A stretch of DNA of 64,000 nt from Pseudomonas sp. ICMP 561 (GTDB lineage: Bacteria; Pseudomonadota; Gammaproteobacteria; Pseudomonadales; Pseudomonadaceae). The notes below the pieces were generated by a model. That model did not search any database, had not been told where the DNA came from, and was given only the letters and a program-made list of their open reading frames with translations. Below, one piece after another: positions 9,272-15,648 of this stretch (positions are counted from its first letter, which is position 1; every line of letters starts with the position of its first letter). Both the position numbers and the translations under genes were made by a program. The stretch spans positions 124,001-188,000 of the forward strand of contig NZ_LKBT01000045.1 in assembly GCF_002699985.1 (NCBI RefSeq), read 5' to 3'.

Positions 9272-9736
9272 ATGCTGTTCGGCGCATTGCTTATCATCAC
9301 CTGGCTTGTCCTGTTGCTGCGGTATCCGGCCAAGGCCTTGCCTGTTTCATTGGCGGCGGCTGCGGGCCTCGGGCTTGTGGCGATGGTAGTCATCTGGCAA
9401 GACAGTCGCGAAACCCGCCGCCTGGAGCATTTGGGGCTGCGGATGAATTACGCCCCGGACCAATGCCCTGTTGGTAAGCCATTGCTGGTACTGATCGACA
9501 ACACCAACGACGTCCCGCTGCGCGAACTGCGTTGGCGTGTGGCCGCGTATGCGCCTGGCGACACCGTCAACCTTACCGACGACGCCTACGCAGGCCCACG
9601 CTATCAAGGCCCCGGCGATTTACAGGCCGGTAGCCAATGGCAGGATTGTTTGCCGCTCCCTCCCCTGCGCCAAGGTTATCGCCCGCAGACGCTGGAGTTT
9701 CGGGCTGAACATTTACAAGGCAGTTTTTCGGACTAA
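9272..9736 (+). CDS. Small membrane-anchored protein, function unknown
   Basis: 154 residues: two N-terminal hydrophobic segments (about residues 3-17 and 22-43), then a soluble part with a CPVGKPL segment and a beta-rich region. Homologues in Pseudomonas are often labelled 'multidrug transporter', but nothing in this short sequence supports transport. The start is preceded by GAGGCGCG. It is followed after 17 bases by the SDR gene in the same direction, so the two may be cotranscribed. Confidence 0.75.
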   Translation: MLFGALLIITWLVLLLRYPAKALPVSLAAAAGLGLVAMVVIWQDSRETRRLEHLGLRMNYAPDQCPVGKPLLVLIDNTNDVPLRELRWRVAAYAPGDTVNLTDDAYAGPRYQGPGDLQAGSQWQDCLPLPPLRQGYRPQTLEFRAEHLQGSFSD

Positions 9737-9753
9737 TTCAAAGGAACAATTCA

Positions 9754-10566
9754 ATGCCCAACGTCCTGATCACCGGCTGCTCCAGCGGCATTGGCCGCGC
9801 CTTGGCGGATGCTTTCAAAGACGCGGGTTATGAAGTCTGGGCGACCGCGCGCAAGCCTGATGACGTTGCCGCGCTCAACGCTGCCGGTTTCACGGGCGTG
9901 CAACTGGATGTCAATGACGGTGTGGCATTGGAGAGATTGGCCACGGGATTTGAAGGGCTGGATGTGCTGATCAACAACGCCGGTTACGGCGCTATGGGGC
10001 CATTGCTCGATGGCGGCGTCGAGGCGATGCAGCGCCAGTTCGAAACCAACGTGTTTTCGATCGTGGGCGTAACCCGTGCGTTCTTTCCAGCACTGCGGCG
10101 CAACAAGGGCCTGGTGGTGAACATCGGTAGCGTATCCGGAGTGTTGGTCACACCTTTTGCCGGGGCCTATTGCGCCTCCAAGGCAGCGGTGCATGCGTTG
10201 AGTGACGCTTTACGTCTTGAGTTGGCGCCCTTCTCGATTCAGGTGCTGGAAGTTCAGCCGGGCGCCATCGCTACGAGTTTCGCGAAGAATGCCAGCCATG
10301 AGGCTGAATTGCTGATCCATGAGCAATCGCCATGGTGGCCGCTGCGTGAAGGGATTCGGGCACGGGCCAAGGCTTCGCAGGACAACCCGACTCCCGCCAG
10401 CGATTTTGCTCGTGATGTGCTGCGCGCAGTGCATCAGGCCCAGCCGCCACACCTCTTGCGATCAGGCAACGGCTCGCGAGTGTTGCCGTTGATGAGCTGG
10501 TTACTGCCCAAAGGTTTGCTGGATAAAAAACTGCGCCAGCGGTTTGGGTTGGATGAGAAGCTCTAA
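9754..10566 (+). CDS. Short-chain dehydrogenase/reductase (classical SDR)
   Basis: NAD(P)-dependent oxidoreductase of unknown substrate. The Rossmann motif TGCSSGIG (residues 7-14), NNAG (74-77), a catalytic Ser near residue 126 and YCASK (Tyr139, Lys143) are all present. Its 270 residues and the AxR at residues 32-33 suggest NADP preference. SD-like AAAGGAAC precedes the start. It is similar to oxidoreductases annotated as retinol/steroid-type SDRs, but the substrate cannot be inferred from the neighbours. Confidence 0.88.
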   Translation: MPNVLITGCSSGIGRALADAFKDAGYEVWATARKPDDVAALNAAGFTGVQLDVNDGVALERLATGFEGLDVLINNAGYGAMGPLLDGGVEAMQRQFETNVFSIVGVTRAFFPALRRNKGLVVNIGSVSGVLVTPFAGAYCASKAAVHALSDALRLELAPFSIQVLEVQPGAIATSFAKNASHEAELLIHEQSPWWPLREGIRARAKASQDNPTPASDFARDVLRAVHQAQPPHLLRSGNGSRVLPLMSWLLPKGLLDKKLRQRFGLDEKL

Positions 10567-10595
10567 ACGAGCCAGCAGCTTGAACCGCTAATCAT

Positions 10596-10669
10596 CTGTA
10601 GGGTAGCTTGTTGGCGAGGCGGCACATCTGCCTCAGCCAGTCCGACTTCGCCAACAAGCTACCCTACAG
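10596..10669. repeat. REPIN / hairpin after the SDR gene
   Basis: CTGTAGGGTAGCTTGTTGGC and the complementary arm ending GCTACCCTACAG form a stem of about 21 bp. It sits between convergent genes and could act as a transcription barrier. Confidence 0.8.
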
Positions 10670-10755
10670 AAAGGTGCGTTATCTGGACTCAGTCCGTAGG
10701 CGTTTAAGGCCGAATGTATTACTGAAAAACCCAGTAGGCACGCTATTGATCGCAC

Positions 10756-11523
10756 TCATGTATTAATAATCAAATTATCAATCAACATGTACTCCACACC
10801 CTCCCAAACGCTCACCCCTATCGCCTTTATTTTTTGACCATTGCCGTAAACTCTCTGCCGAGGGCCTATGACAAATTGACTTTGAGCTATGACGCTACCC
10901 CGCTCATTGTAAGCAGTCCAGGATTCTGGTCCGTGGAAGCCAAAGCCTACCTGATATACACCAAATACAACCTCAATGGCTGACGTATTCAATAAGAAAC
11001 GCACTCCCCCACCAAACCCTAAAGGTTCAAATCTGATACAGATGCCCTCGATAATAGATGGAGAGGGAGAGGGATCTTCTCGATACACACTAACGGCTCC
11101 CTGGTCAGGAGTCACATGTAAATTTGGAAAAGCACGTGAGCTACCTTCGGGGATGGGGCCCAGTACGCCTGTTTCAAAGTTTTCCGTTAACGTGGCAGTG
11201 ATAACGGGTGAGGCAGAGGGTTTTATCGCGCCAGGATCGATGTTAATCAGCCATTGAAGTGAGCGGGGTTTATTGAGTTGCCTTACCGCATAGCTATGCT
11301 GCCCCGGCACAGCCTCCACAGCAACGCTCCATCTGCCGCGCGGGGACGCCCGAGTGATACTCAGATCGTTTTCGCCATCGGAGATTAGTAGATAAGCACC
11401 GGGCGCAGCCGTACCAGAAAGAAAAAGTCCGGTATCGCCACAAGTATCGCCATTGGGCGTGAAACCACTGGGACTGACTACTTGGGTGATGGACGGTGGA
11501 ACAGATTGCGATTGAATCGTCAT
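10756..11523 (-). CDS. Two-domain unknown protein, paralogue 1 of 3 (Ig-like module plus beta-rich C-terminal domain)
   Basis: 255 residues; function not recognised. Residues about 1-95 contain SGTAAPGAYLLISDGEND and a GRWSVAV-type strand, which resembles a bacterial Ig-like module. After a short linker, the C-terminal domain begins at NFETGVLGPIPEGS and ends in YMLIDNLII, resembling a jelly-roll or carbohydrate-binding fold. No signal peptide is seen. The start at 11523 is preferred over 11550 because it aligns with both paralogues and is preceded by the shared leader GGAGTTGATACC. A palindrome at 11624-11641 lies about 100 bp upstream. It is AT-richer than the alginate genes, suggesting acquired DNA. 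Confidence 0.7.
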   Translation of the reverse strand: MTIQSQSVPPSITQVVSPSGFTPNGDTCGDTGLFLSGTAAPGAYLLISDGENDLSITRASPRGRWSVAVEAVPGQHSYAVRQLNKPRSLQWLINIDPGAIKPSASPVITATLTENFETGVLGPIPEGSSRAFPNLHVTPDQGAVSVYREDPSPSPSIIEGICIRFEPLGFGGGVRFLLNTSAIEVVFGVYQVGFGFHGPESWTAYNERGSVIAQSQFVIGPRQRVYGNGQKIKAIGVSVWEGVEYMLIDNLIINT

Positions 11524-11623
11524 GGTATCAACTCCACTAATGAATGACACATGCCTGAGAAATTCTTGATGCCAGGCTCTGGATGATGCCTCTCAATCAT
11601 TGTGAGTATTGGGAAAGCTGACT

Positions 11624-11641
11624 ACTGTCAGAAATGACAGT
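11624..11641 (-). promoter_or_regulatory. lux-box-like palindrome upstream of paralogue 1
   Basis: Read in gene direction it is ACTGTCATTTCTGACAGT, with perfect 7-bp arms. It fits the A-CT-N12-AG-T layout of LuxR-family boxes and lies 101 bases from the start codon, the same distance as the two other copies in this window. Confidence 0.55.
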
Positions 11642-11794
11642 GGTTAGACCGATTGGCTATTGCTGCCGCCTAAAACAGGGGGCAAGTTAATAATCGATAC
11701 ATGCGATGCGGATGGGTTTATTGTGCCGCCCTTTTCGCGAATGAATTCGCTCTCACGAAACAACATGCAAAACTACTGAATTGAAATGTATTTT

Positions 11795-11864
11795 CTGTAG
11801 GGGCTGCGAAGGCTGCGAGGCATTTTCCTGACACACCACTATCGCAGCCTTAGGCAGGTCCTAT
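11795..11864. repeat. REP-type hairpin (degenerate) in the 11524-11950 gap
   Basis: CTGTAGGGGCTGCGAAGGCTGCG pairs imperfectly with CGCAGCCTTAGGCAGGTCCTATG. It is part of a roughly 240-bp block repeated at 13832-14078. The rest of this 427-bp gap holds the regulatory palindrome and no gene that I can support. Confidence 0.65.
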
Positions 11865-11950
11865 GTTTGTCGCGAGACAGCGTGGTGCCAAATACAGTCG
11901 CAGCTCGTAGCGGGATAGTACCTCACCTGCCTATTGCGCATCGCAGTAAA

Positions 11951-12730
11951 CTACTCACACTCGCACTCATGTGTATAAATCAAAAACCGGTCAAACAGCA
12001 TAAATTCAAGCCCACGCCCACCACTCAACACTATCGACTTTATCTTTTGCCCGTAGCCGTGAATGGTCTGCCACCTGTGATGTAGATCGCCGTAAGCGAT
12101 AAGTCGACCTTGTTCATCGTAAGCACGCCAGGCTTGGCCCTCATCGAAGCCGCCCCCCTTCTGATAGATATTGAACTGCACATCAGATGCTGCCTCATTA
12201 AAAGTGAACCGTAAACTACCCGACCAACTGACGGGGCTGAATCTGATGCAGTTACCACTGACCTCCGTAGAAGGTGGAGGGTCTGCTAGATACACACTGA
12301 TGTCTCCTGCTATCGCGGTGACGCTCAAACTTGGAAACTCGCGAGTACTGCCTTCAGGAATCAAGCCCGGCACACCTGTTTCGAAGTCTTCCCAATACGT
12401 AGCAGCAGCTCCAGGTGAGGTGTAGTGTTTCAGTGCGTGAGGATCTACGGTAATGACCCATTGAGGTGAGCGCGATTTATTGAGGTGCCTGATAGTATAA
12501 AAATGCTGCCCGGGTCCAGCCTGCACAGCAGAGCCCCAAGTACCGACCCGGGAAGCCTGAGTTACCGATATATCATTTTCGCCATCGGACACCAGTAGGT
12601 AGGTGCCCGGCGCTGCCGAGCCAGAGAGAAAAAACCCGGTATCGCTACTGGTACCGCCATTAACCGTGAGACCGCTTCGGCCTACTGCCTGGGTAATGGT
12701 GGGTGAAATAGACTGCGATTGAATTGCCAT
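11951..12730 (-). CDS. Two-domain unknown protein, paralogue 2 of 3
   Basis: 259 residues, clearly homologous along its full length to the genes on either side. It has the same N-terminal module (SGSAAPGTYLLVSDGEND, GTWGSAVQAGPGQH) and the same C-terminal domain starting at DFETGVPGLIPEGS. It is closest to paralogue 3; long stretches of the N-terminal domain are nearly identical (SRVGTWGSAVQAGPGQHFYT). It ends in a Cys/Glu tail (HECECE). The start is preceded by GGAGTTGATACC. Unlike its neighbours it lacks the palindrome about 100 bp upstream, so it may be read from the paralogue 3 promoter 1 kb upstream. Confidence 0.7.
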   Translation of the reverse strand: MAIQSQSISPTITQAVGRSGLTVNGGTSSDTGFFLSGSAAPGTYLLVSDGENDISVTQASRVGTWGSAVQAGPGQHFYTIRHLNKSRSPQWVITVDPHALKHYTSPGAAATYWEDFETGVPGLIPEGSTREFPSLSVTAIAGDISVYLADPPPSTEVSGNCIRFSPVSWSGSLRFTFNEAASDVQFNIYQKGGGFDEGQAWRAYDEQGRLIAYGDLHHRWQTIHGYGQKIKSIVLSGGRGLEFMLFDRFLIYTHECECE

Positions 12731-12957
12731 GGTATCAACTCCGTTGATGAATTATGCAGGCCTGATAAATCACTGATGCCAGTGTTCTGGTTAACGCCTC
12801 TCACTCCCTGGAGATACTGAGAAATCGCTTTAGCATCATGAGCGACGCGATACAGGTCAACGCGCCATAAAACAGACTGAAAGTTTAATAATTTGCTTAA
12901 TCCTTAATACAATCCGTTACCAACACCTGAAACTTACCGACTGACTTCCAGCACTAT

Positions 12958-13737
12958 CTACTTGCACTCACAGTCATAGGTATAGAAACTGACAAAATCA
13001 ATTAGCATATACTCCAGCCCTACTCCACCGCTTACTACGATTGATTTAATTGTCAGCCCGTAGCCGTGAATATTTTGCCAAGGCGCGGAATCAAAATAGC
13101 CAAATGCGATGAGAAGACCTTGCTCATCATAAGCACGCCACGATTCCTTTTCGTGAATCGACTGTCCCTCATGGTAGCAGTTAAAGTACACATCAGAGGC
13201 TCCCTCGTTTAGATCGAACCGTACACTTCCCGACCACTCGAGAGGCCTGAATCTAATGCAGTTACCACTTATACCTATAGAAGGAGAAGGATCAGCCAGG
13301 TACACACTGATATCTCCAGCAATCGCAGTGACGCTTAAATTAGGAAATTTTCGCCAGCTCCCTTCAGGGATTTCACCCGGCACCCCCGTTTCAAACTCTT
13401 CAATCAACGCGTCAGCAGCCGGTGAGGCGTAGGGCGTCGTGGCATCAAGGTCTACGGTAATGATCCATTGAGGTGAGCGTGATTTGTTGAGGTGCCTGAC
13501 AGTATAAAAATGTTGCCCGGGTCCAGCCTGCACAGCAGAGCCCCAAGTACCGACCCGGGAAGCCTGAGTTATCGATAAATCATTTTCGCCATCAGACACA
13601 AGTAGATATGCACCCGGTGCCGCCGAGCCTGAAAGGAAAAAACTGGTATCGCCACTGACACCGCCATTGGCCGTAACACCGCTCAGGCTTAATGCCTGGG
13701 TAATGGTGGGGGAAACAGGTTGCGATTGACTTGCCAT
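12958..13737 (-). CDS. Two-domain unknown protein, paralogue 3 of 3
   Basis: 259 residues. The N-terminal Ig-like module (SGSAAPGAYLLVSDGENDLS) is followed by the beta-rich C-terminal domain (EFETGVPGEIPEGS to VGLEYMLIDFVSFY) and a YDCECK tail similar to the HECECE end of paralogue 2. The start is preceded by GGAGTTGAGACC. A 24-bp perfect palindrome lies about 100 bp upstream. It is probably first in a two- or three-gene unit running towards paralogue 1. No transmembrane or signal segment is visible. The function is unknown; an extracellular or cell-surface binding role would fit the domain types but is not shown. Confidence 0.7.
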   Translation of the reverse strand: MASQSQPVSPTITQALSLSGVTANGGVSGDTSFFLSGSAAPGAYLLVSDGENDLSITQASRVGTWGSAVQAGPGQHFYTVRHLNKSRSPQWIITVDLDATTPYASPAADALIEEFETGVPGEIPEGSWRKFPNLSVTAIAGDISVYLADPSPSIGISGNCIRFRPLEWSGSVRFDLNEGASDVYFNCYHEGQSIHEKESWRAYDEQGLLIAFGYFDSAPWQNIHGYGLTIKSIVVSGGVGLEYMLIDFVSFYTYDCECK

Positions 13738-13836
13738 GGTCTCAACTCCGTTGATAAATAACGCGGTCCTGACAACTCCTTAATGTCAGTCTGTTTGGGG
13801 GCCTCTTACAATTCTTGTTCATACAGAACACAGCTG

Positions 13837-13860
13837 ACTACTGTCAGAAATGACAGTAGT
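13837..13860 (-). promoter_or_regulatory. lux-box-like palindrome upstream of paralogue 3
   Basis: ACTACTGTCA-N4-TGACAGTAGT, with perfect 10-bp arms. The 18-bp core (13840-13857) is identical to the one at 11624-11641. Its edge lies 103 bases from the start codon. Confidence 0.6.
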
Positions 13861-14004
13861 TAGACCCATTAGCGATTGCAGGGTCGAAAAACACTGCTTT
13901 TAATAGTCGGTACATGCCGTGCAGATGAGTGCTGCGTGCCCTCTTCGCGAATGAACTCGCTCTCATAAAACAACATGCAAAACTACTGAATTGAAATGTA
14001 TTTT

Positions 14005-14078
14005 CTGTAGGGGCTACCGAAGGCTGCGAAGCATTTCTCCTGACATATCGCCATCGCAGCCTTCGGCAGCGCCTACAG
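14005..14078. repeat. REP-type hairpin, second copy of duplicated block
   Basis: CTGTAGGGGCTACCGAAGGC and the arm GCCTTCGGCAGCGCCTACAG form a long stem. The flanking sequence (ACTACTGAATTGAAATGTAT) is identical to that flanking 11795-11864. Confidence 0.75.
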
Positions 14079-14171
14079 GGCTGGGCTACGCGTTACCGCG
14101 TTGTAGCCGTTGACGGTTTGGTCATTGCGGCTGTTGGCGGATTGAAACGCTCTCCCGGCAGGAGCCATGCA

Positions 14172-14384
14172 TTACCTGGACTCCACCCGCGCCAGTGAGC
14201 GTTCGAGTTCGGCTTTGGCCATGCCTATCAGGTGCACCACCGAGAAGGCTAAATCGCGTTTCGGGCCATTAAGACTGTCGCCGGTTTCGTAGGCAGTGGC
14301 GGCGGCGCAACGCAGCAGGTCACTGACGTGATGCAGGGACTCTTCTAGCGTGGGTTGTGGTGGATCTGGAGTTACTTTGATCAT
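14172..14384 (-). CDS. Small DUF6124 (formerly DUF3077)-like protein
   Basis: 70 residues beginning MIKVTPDPP, the typical opening of this Pseudomonas family (short soluble proteins, usually several per genome, function unknown). A helical segment LHHVSDLLRCAAATAYETGD and a C-terminal helix with ELERSLARVE follow. The start is preceded by AGAGGTTTCCCTG. A long structured non-coding stretch lies immediately upstream (14397-14640) and is probably its leader or a neighbouring RNA. Confidence 0.65.
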   Translation of the reverse strand: MIKVTPDPPQPTLEESLHHVSDLLRCAAATAYETGDSLNGPKRDLAFSVVHLIGMAKAELERSLARVESR

Positions 14385-14396
14385 CAGGGAAACCTC

Positions 14397-14640
14397 TTGC
14401 TTAAGGCCACCAGATGCACGCTGCTAAACGAAAAAAGGTGGCGGCTTTGAAACGGGTTAGCAGACCGGCGGTTCCCCCATTACCGGCGCACTCGAAAGTG
14501 CCCCGCACAAAGCCGCCATAGACGGAGCTTGCGCAGGAGGAACACGAAAGCAGGCTGCTAAACCCGATCGCTGATACTCAACGACGGACGCAGCCTAGTG
14601 CCCGAAATCCCCCTGCGCAAGGGCTCGGGATTTTCTCGGA
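14397..14640 (-). ncRNA. Candidate structured RNA / leader upstream of the DUF6124-like gene
   Basis: Perfect complementary blocks occur at 14439-14449 with 14508-14518 (11 bp, TGGCGGCTTTG), 14528-14537 with 14612-14621 (10 bp, CTTGCGCAGG), 14552-14558 with 14590-14596 (7 bp) and 14601-14605 with 14625-14629 (5 bp). These are compatible with one nested fold of two adjacent domains. There is no REP signature. My recollection is that this sequence recurs upstream of such genes in Pseudomonas. The strand is inferred from the adjacent gene. Confidence 0.45.
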
Positions 14641-14788
14641 AACTTCACTCAGAAGAAAGGGAAAAGGCCGCAGGAATGGGGTGTAGGACGGGGTTATTTG
14701 GTTAGCTGAAGTTACATAAAAGCCATCATTCGCATAAAGGCTGTGCATTTACCCATGGCGCCACGCGCTGTCGCGGCAAACATCGGAC

Positions 14789-14860
14789 CTGTAGGAGCTG
14801 CCGAAGGCTGCGATCGCGGTGTCAGGGTGAATGCTTCGCAGCCTTCGGCAGCTCCTAAAG
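14789..14860. repeat. REPIN hairpin
   Basis: CTGTAGGAGCTGCCGAAGGC and the complementary arm GCCTTCGGCAGCTCCTAAAG form a stem of about 20 bp. It separates the structured leader region from the next promoter. Confidence 0.8.
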
Positions 14861-14887
14861 AAAATACAATTTCCCCACTCGTCGGCG

Positions 14888-14905
14888 ACTGTCATTTATG
14901 ACAGT
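14888..14905 (+). promoter_or_regulatory. lux-box-like palindrome upstream of the 134-residue gene
   Basis: ACTGTCATTTATGACAGT: perfect 7-bp arms, differing by one base in the spacer from the two copies upstream of paralogues 1 and 3. Its edge is 97 bases from the start codon at 15002. Confidence 0.58.
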
Positions 14906-15001
14906 ACCGCCGCTTATTTAGCGGCAGTAGCATGAAGGCATAGATCAGGCGGCAAATTGCTGGCCAGTCTGAATATTCGGTAACTAAAAGGAATTAGAAC
15001 A

Positions 15002-15406
15002 ATGAAAGACTCTCAAGGAAGTTCATCCATTTCGATATCCACTGCAGAGTCGGCTAAGGCTCAGTTACCAAAGCCCTATATTAGAGAGTCACCGCTCGGC
15101 AGCAACGAGCTGCCACTCGCTACCGCCAACGGTGGGTTCAATGTGATCATTTCGGGGATGACAAGCGCGAGCTTTAACCGGGTGTACGTGTACCCTCTGA
15201 ACGAAGCTGATGTTCCTTACCGCATTCCAATTAGGGATGCTTTTCTCCAGGTCGGCGTTGACGCTGTGCTCACGTACTCCGCAGAGTCCATTAACAACGC
15301 ATTCCGGATTGGAGACCAAGTCAAGATCGATAGTAACTTTTGGCTCGTAGAGGCGGACATGTGGACTACAGGTCCAGAATCAGTCCTTTACACCATCACC
15401 CCTTGA
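15002..15406 (+). CDS. Unknown 134-residue protein
   Basis: Not recognised. A polar N-terminus rich in Ser (residues 1-18) leads into a predicted mostly beta domain (FNVIISGMTSASFNRVYVYPLNE, VGVDAVLTYSAESI, FWLVEADMWTTG). There is no signal peptide or membrane segment. The start at 15002 is preceded by AAAGGAATTAGAAC. It lies directly under the third lux-box-like palindrome and 242 bases upstream of the ADP-ribosyltransferase-domain gene in the same direction, so it may be its partner (chaperone, immunity or co-secreted protein) or a separate exoprotein. The spacer contains a short hairpin (15426-15447) without a T run. Confidence 0.6.
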   Translation: MKDSQGSSSISISTAESAKAQLPKPYIRESPLGSNELPLATANGGFNVIISGMTSASFNRVYVYPLNEADVPYRIPIRDAFLQVGVDAVLTYSAESINNAFRIGDQVKIDSNFWLVEADMWTTGPESVLYTITP

Positions 15407-15648
15407 AACCGTCAGGCCAGCACGACCGGGGGAATACTCCCTCGGTTACCTGACCCCCACTATCTTCAGCGCTTTTCTCACGACTGGACAAGCCCAAGTG
15501 TCATTCAGTCAGGCCGTGATCGCGCAGAAGAAGCGAAAAACCCTACAGCCTCTTCTCAGCGACATCTCTATATTTTTCACAGGAGATCCAACCATGATTT
15601 CAAGCAGAGCAATGGATGCACTGCAAGCGCCATCAAGGAGTGATAAAA

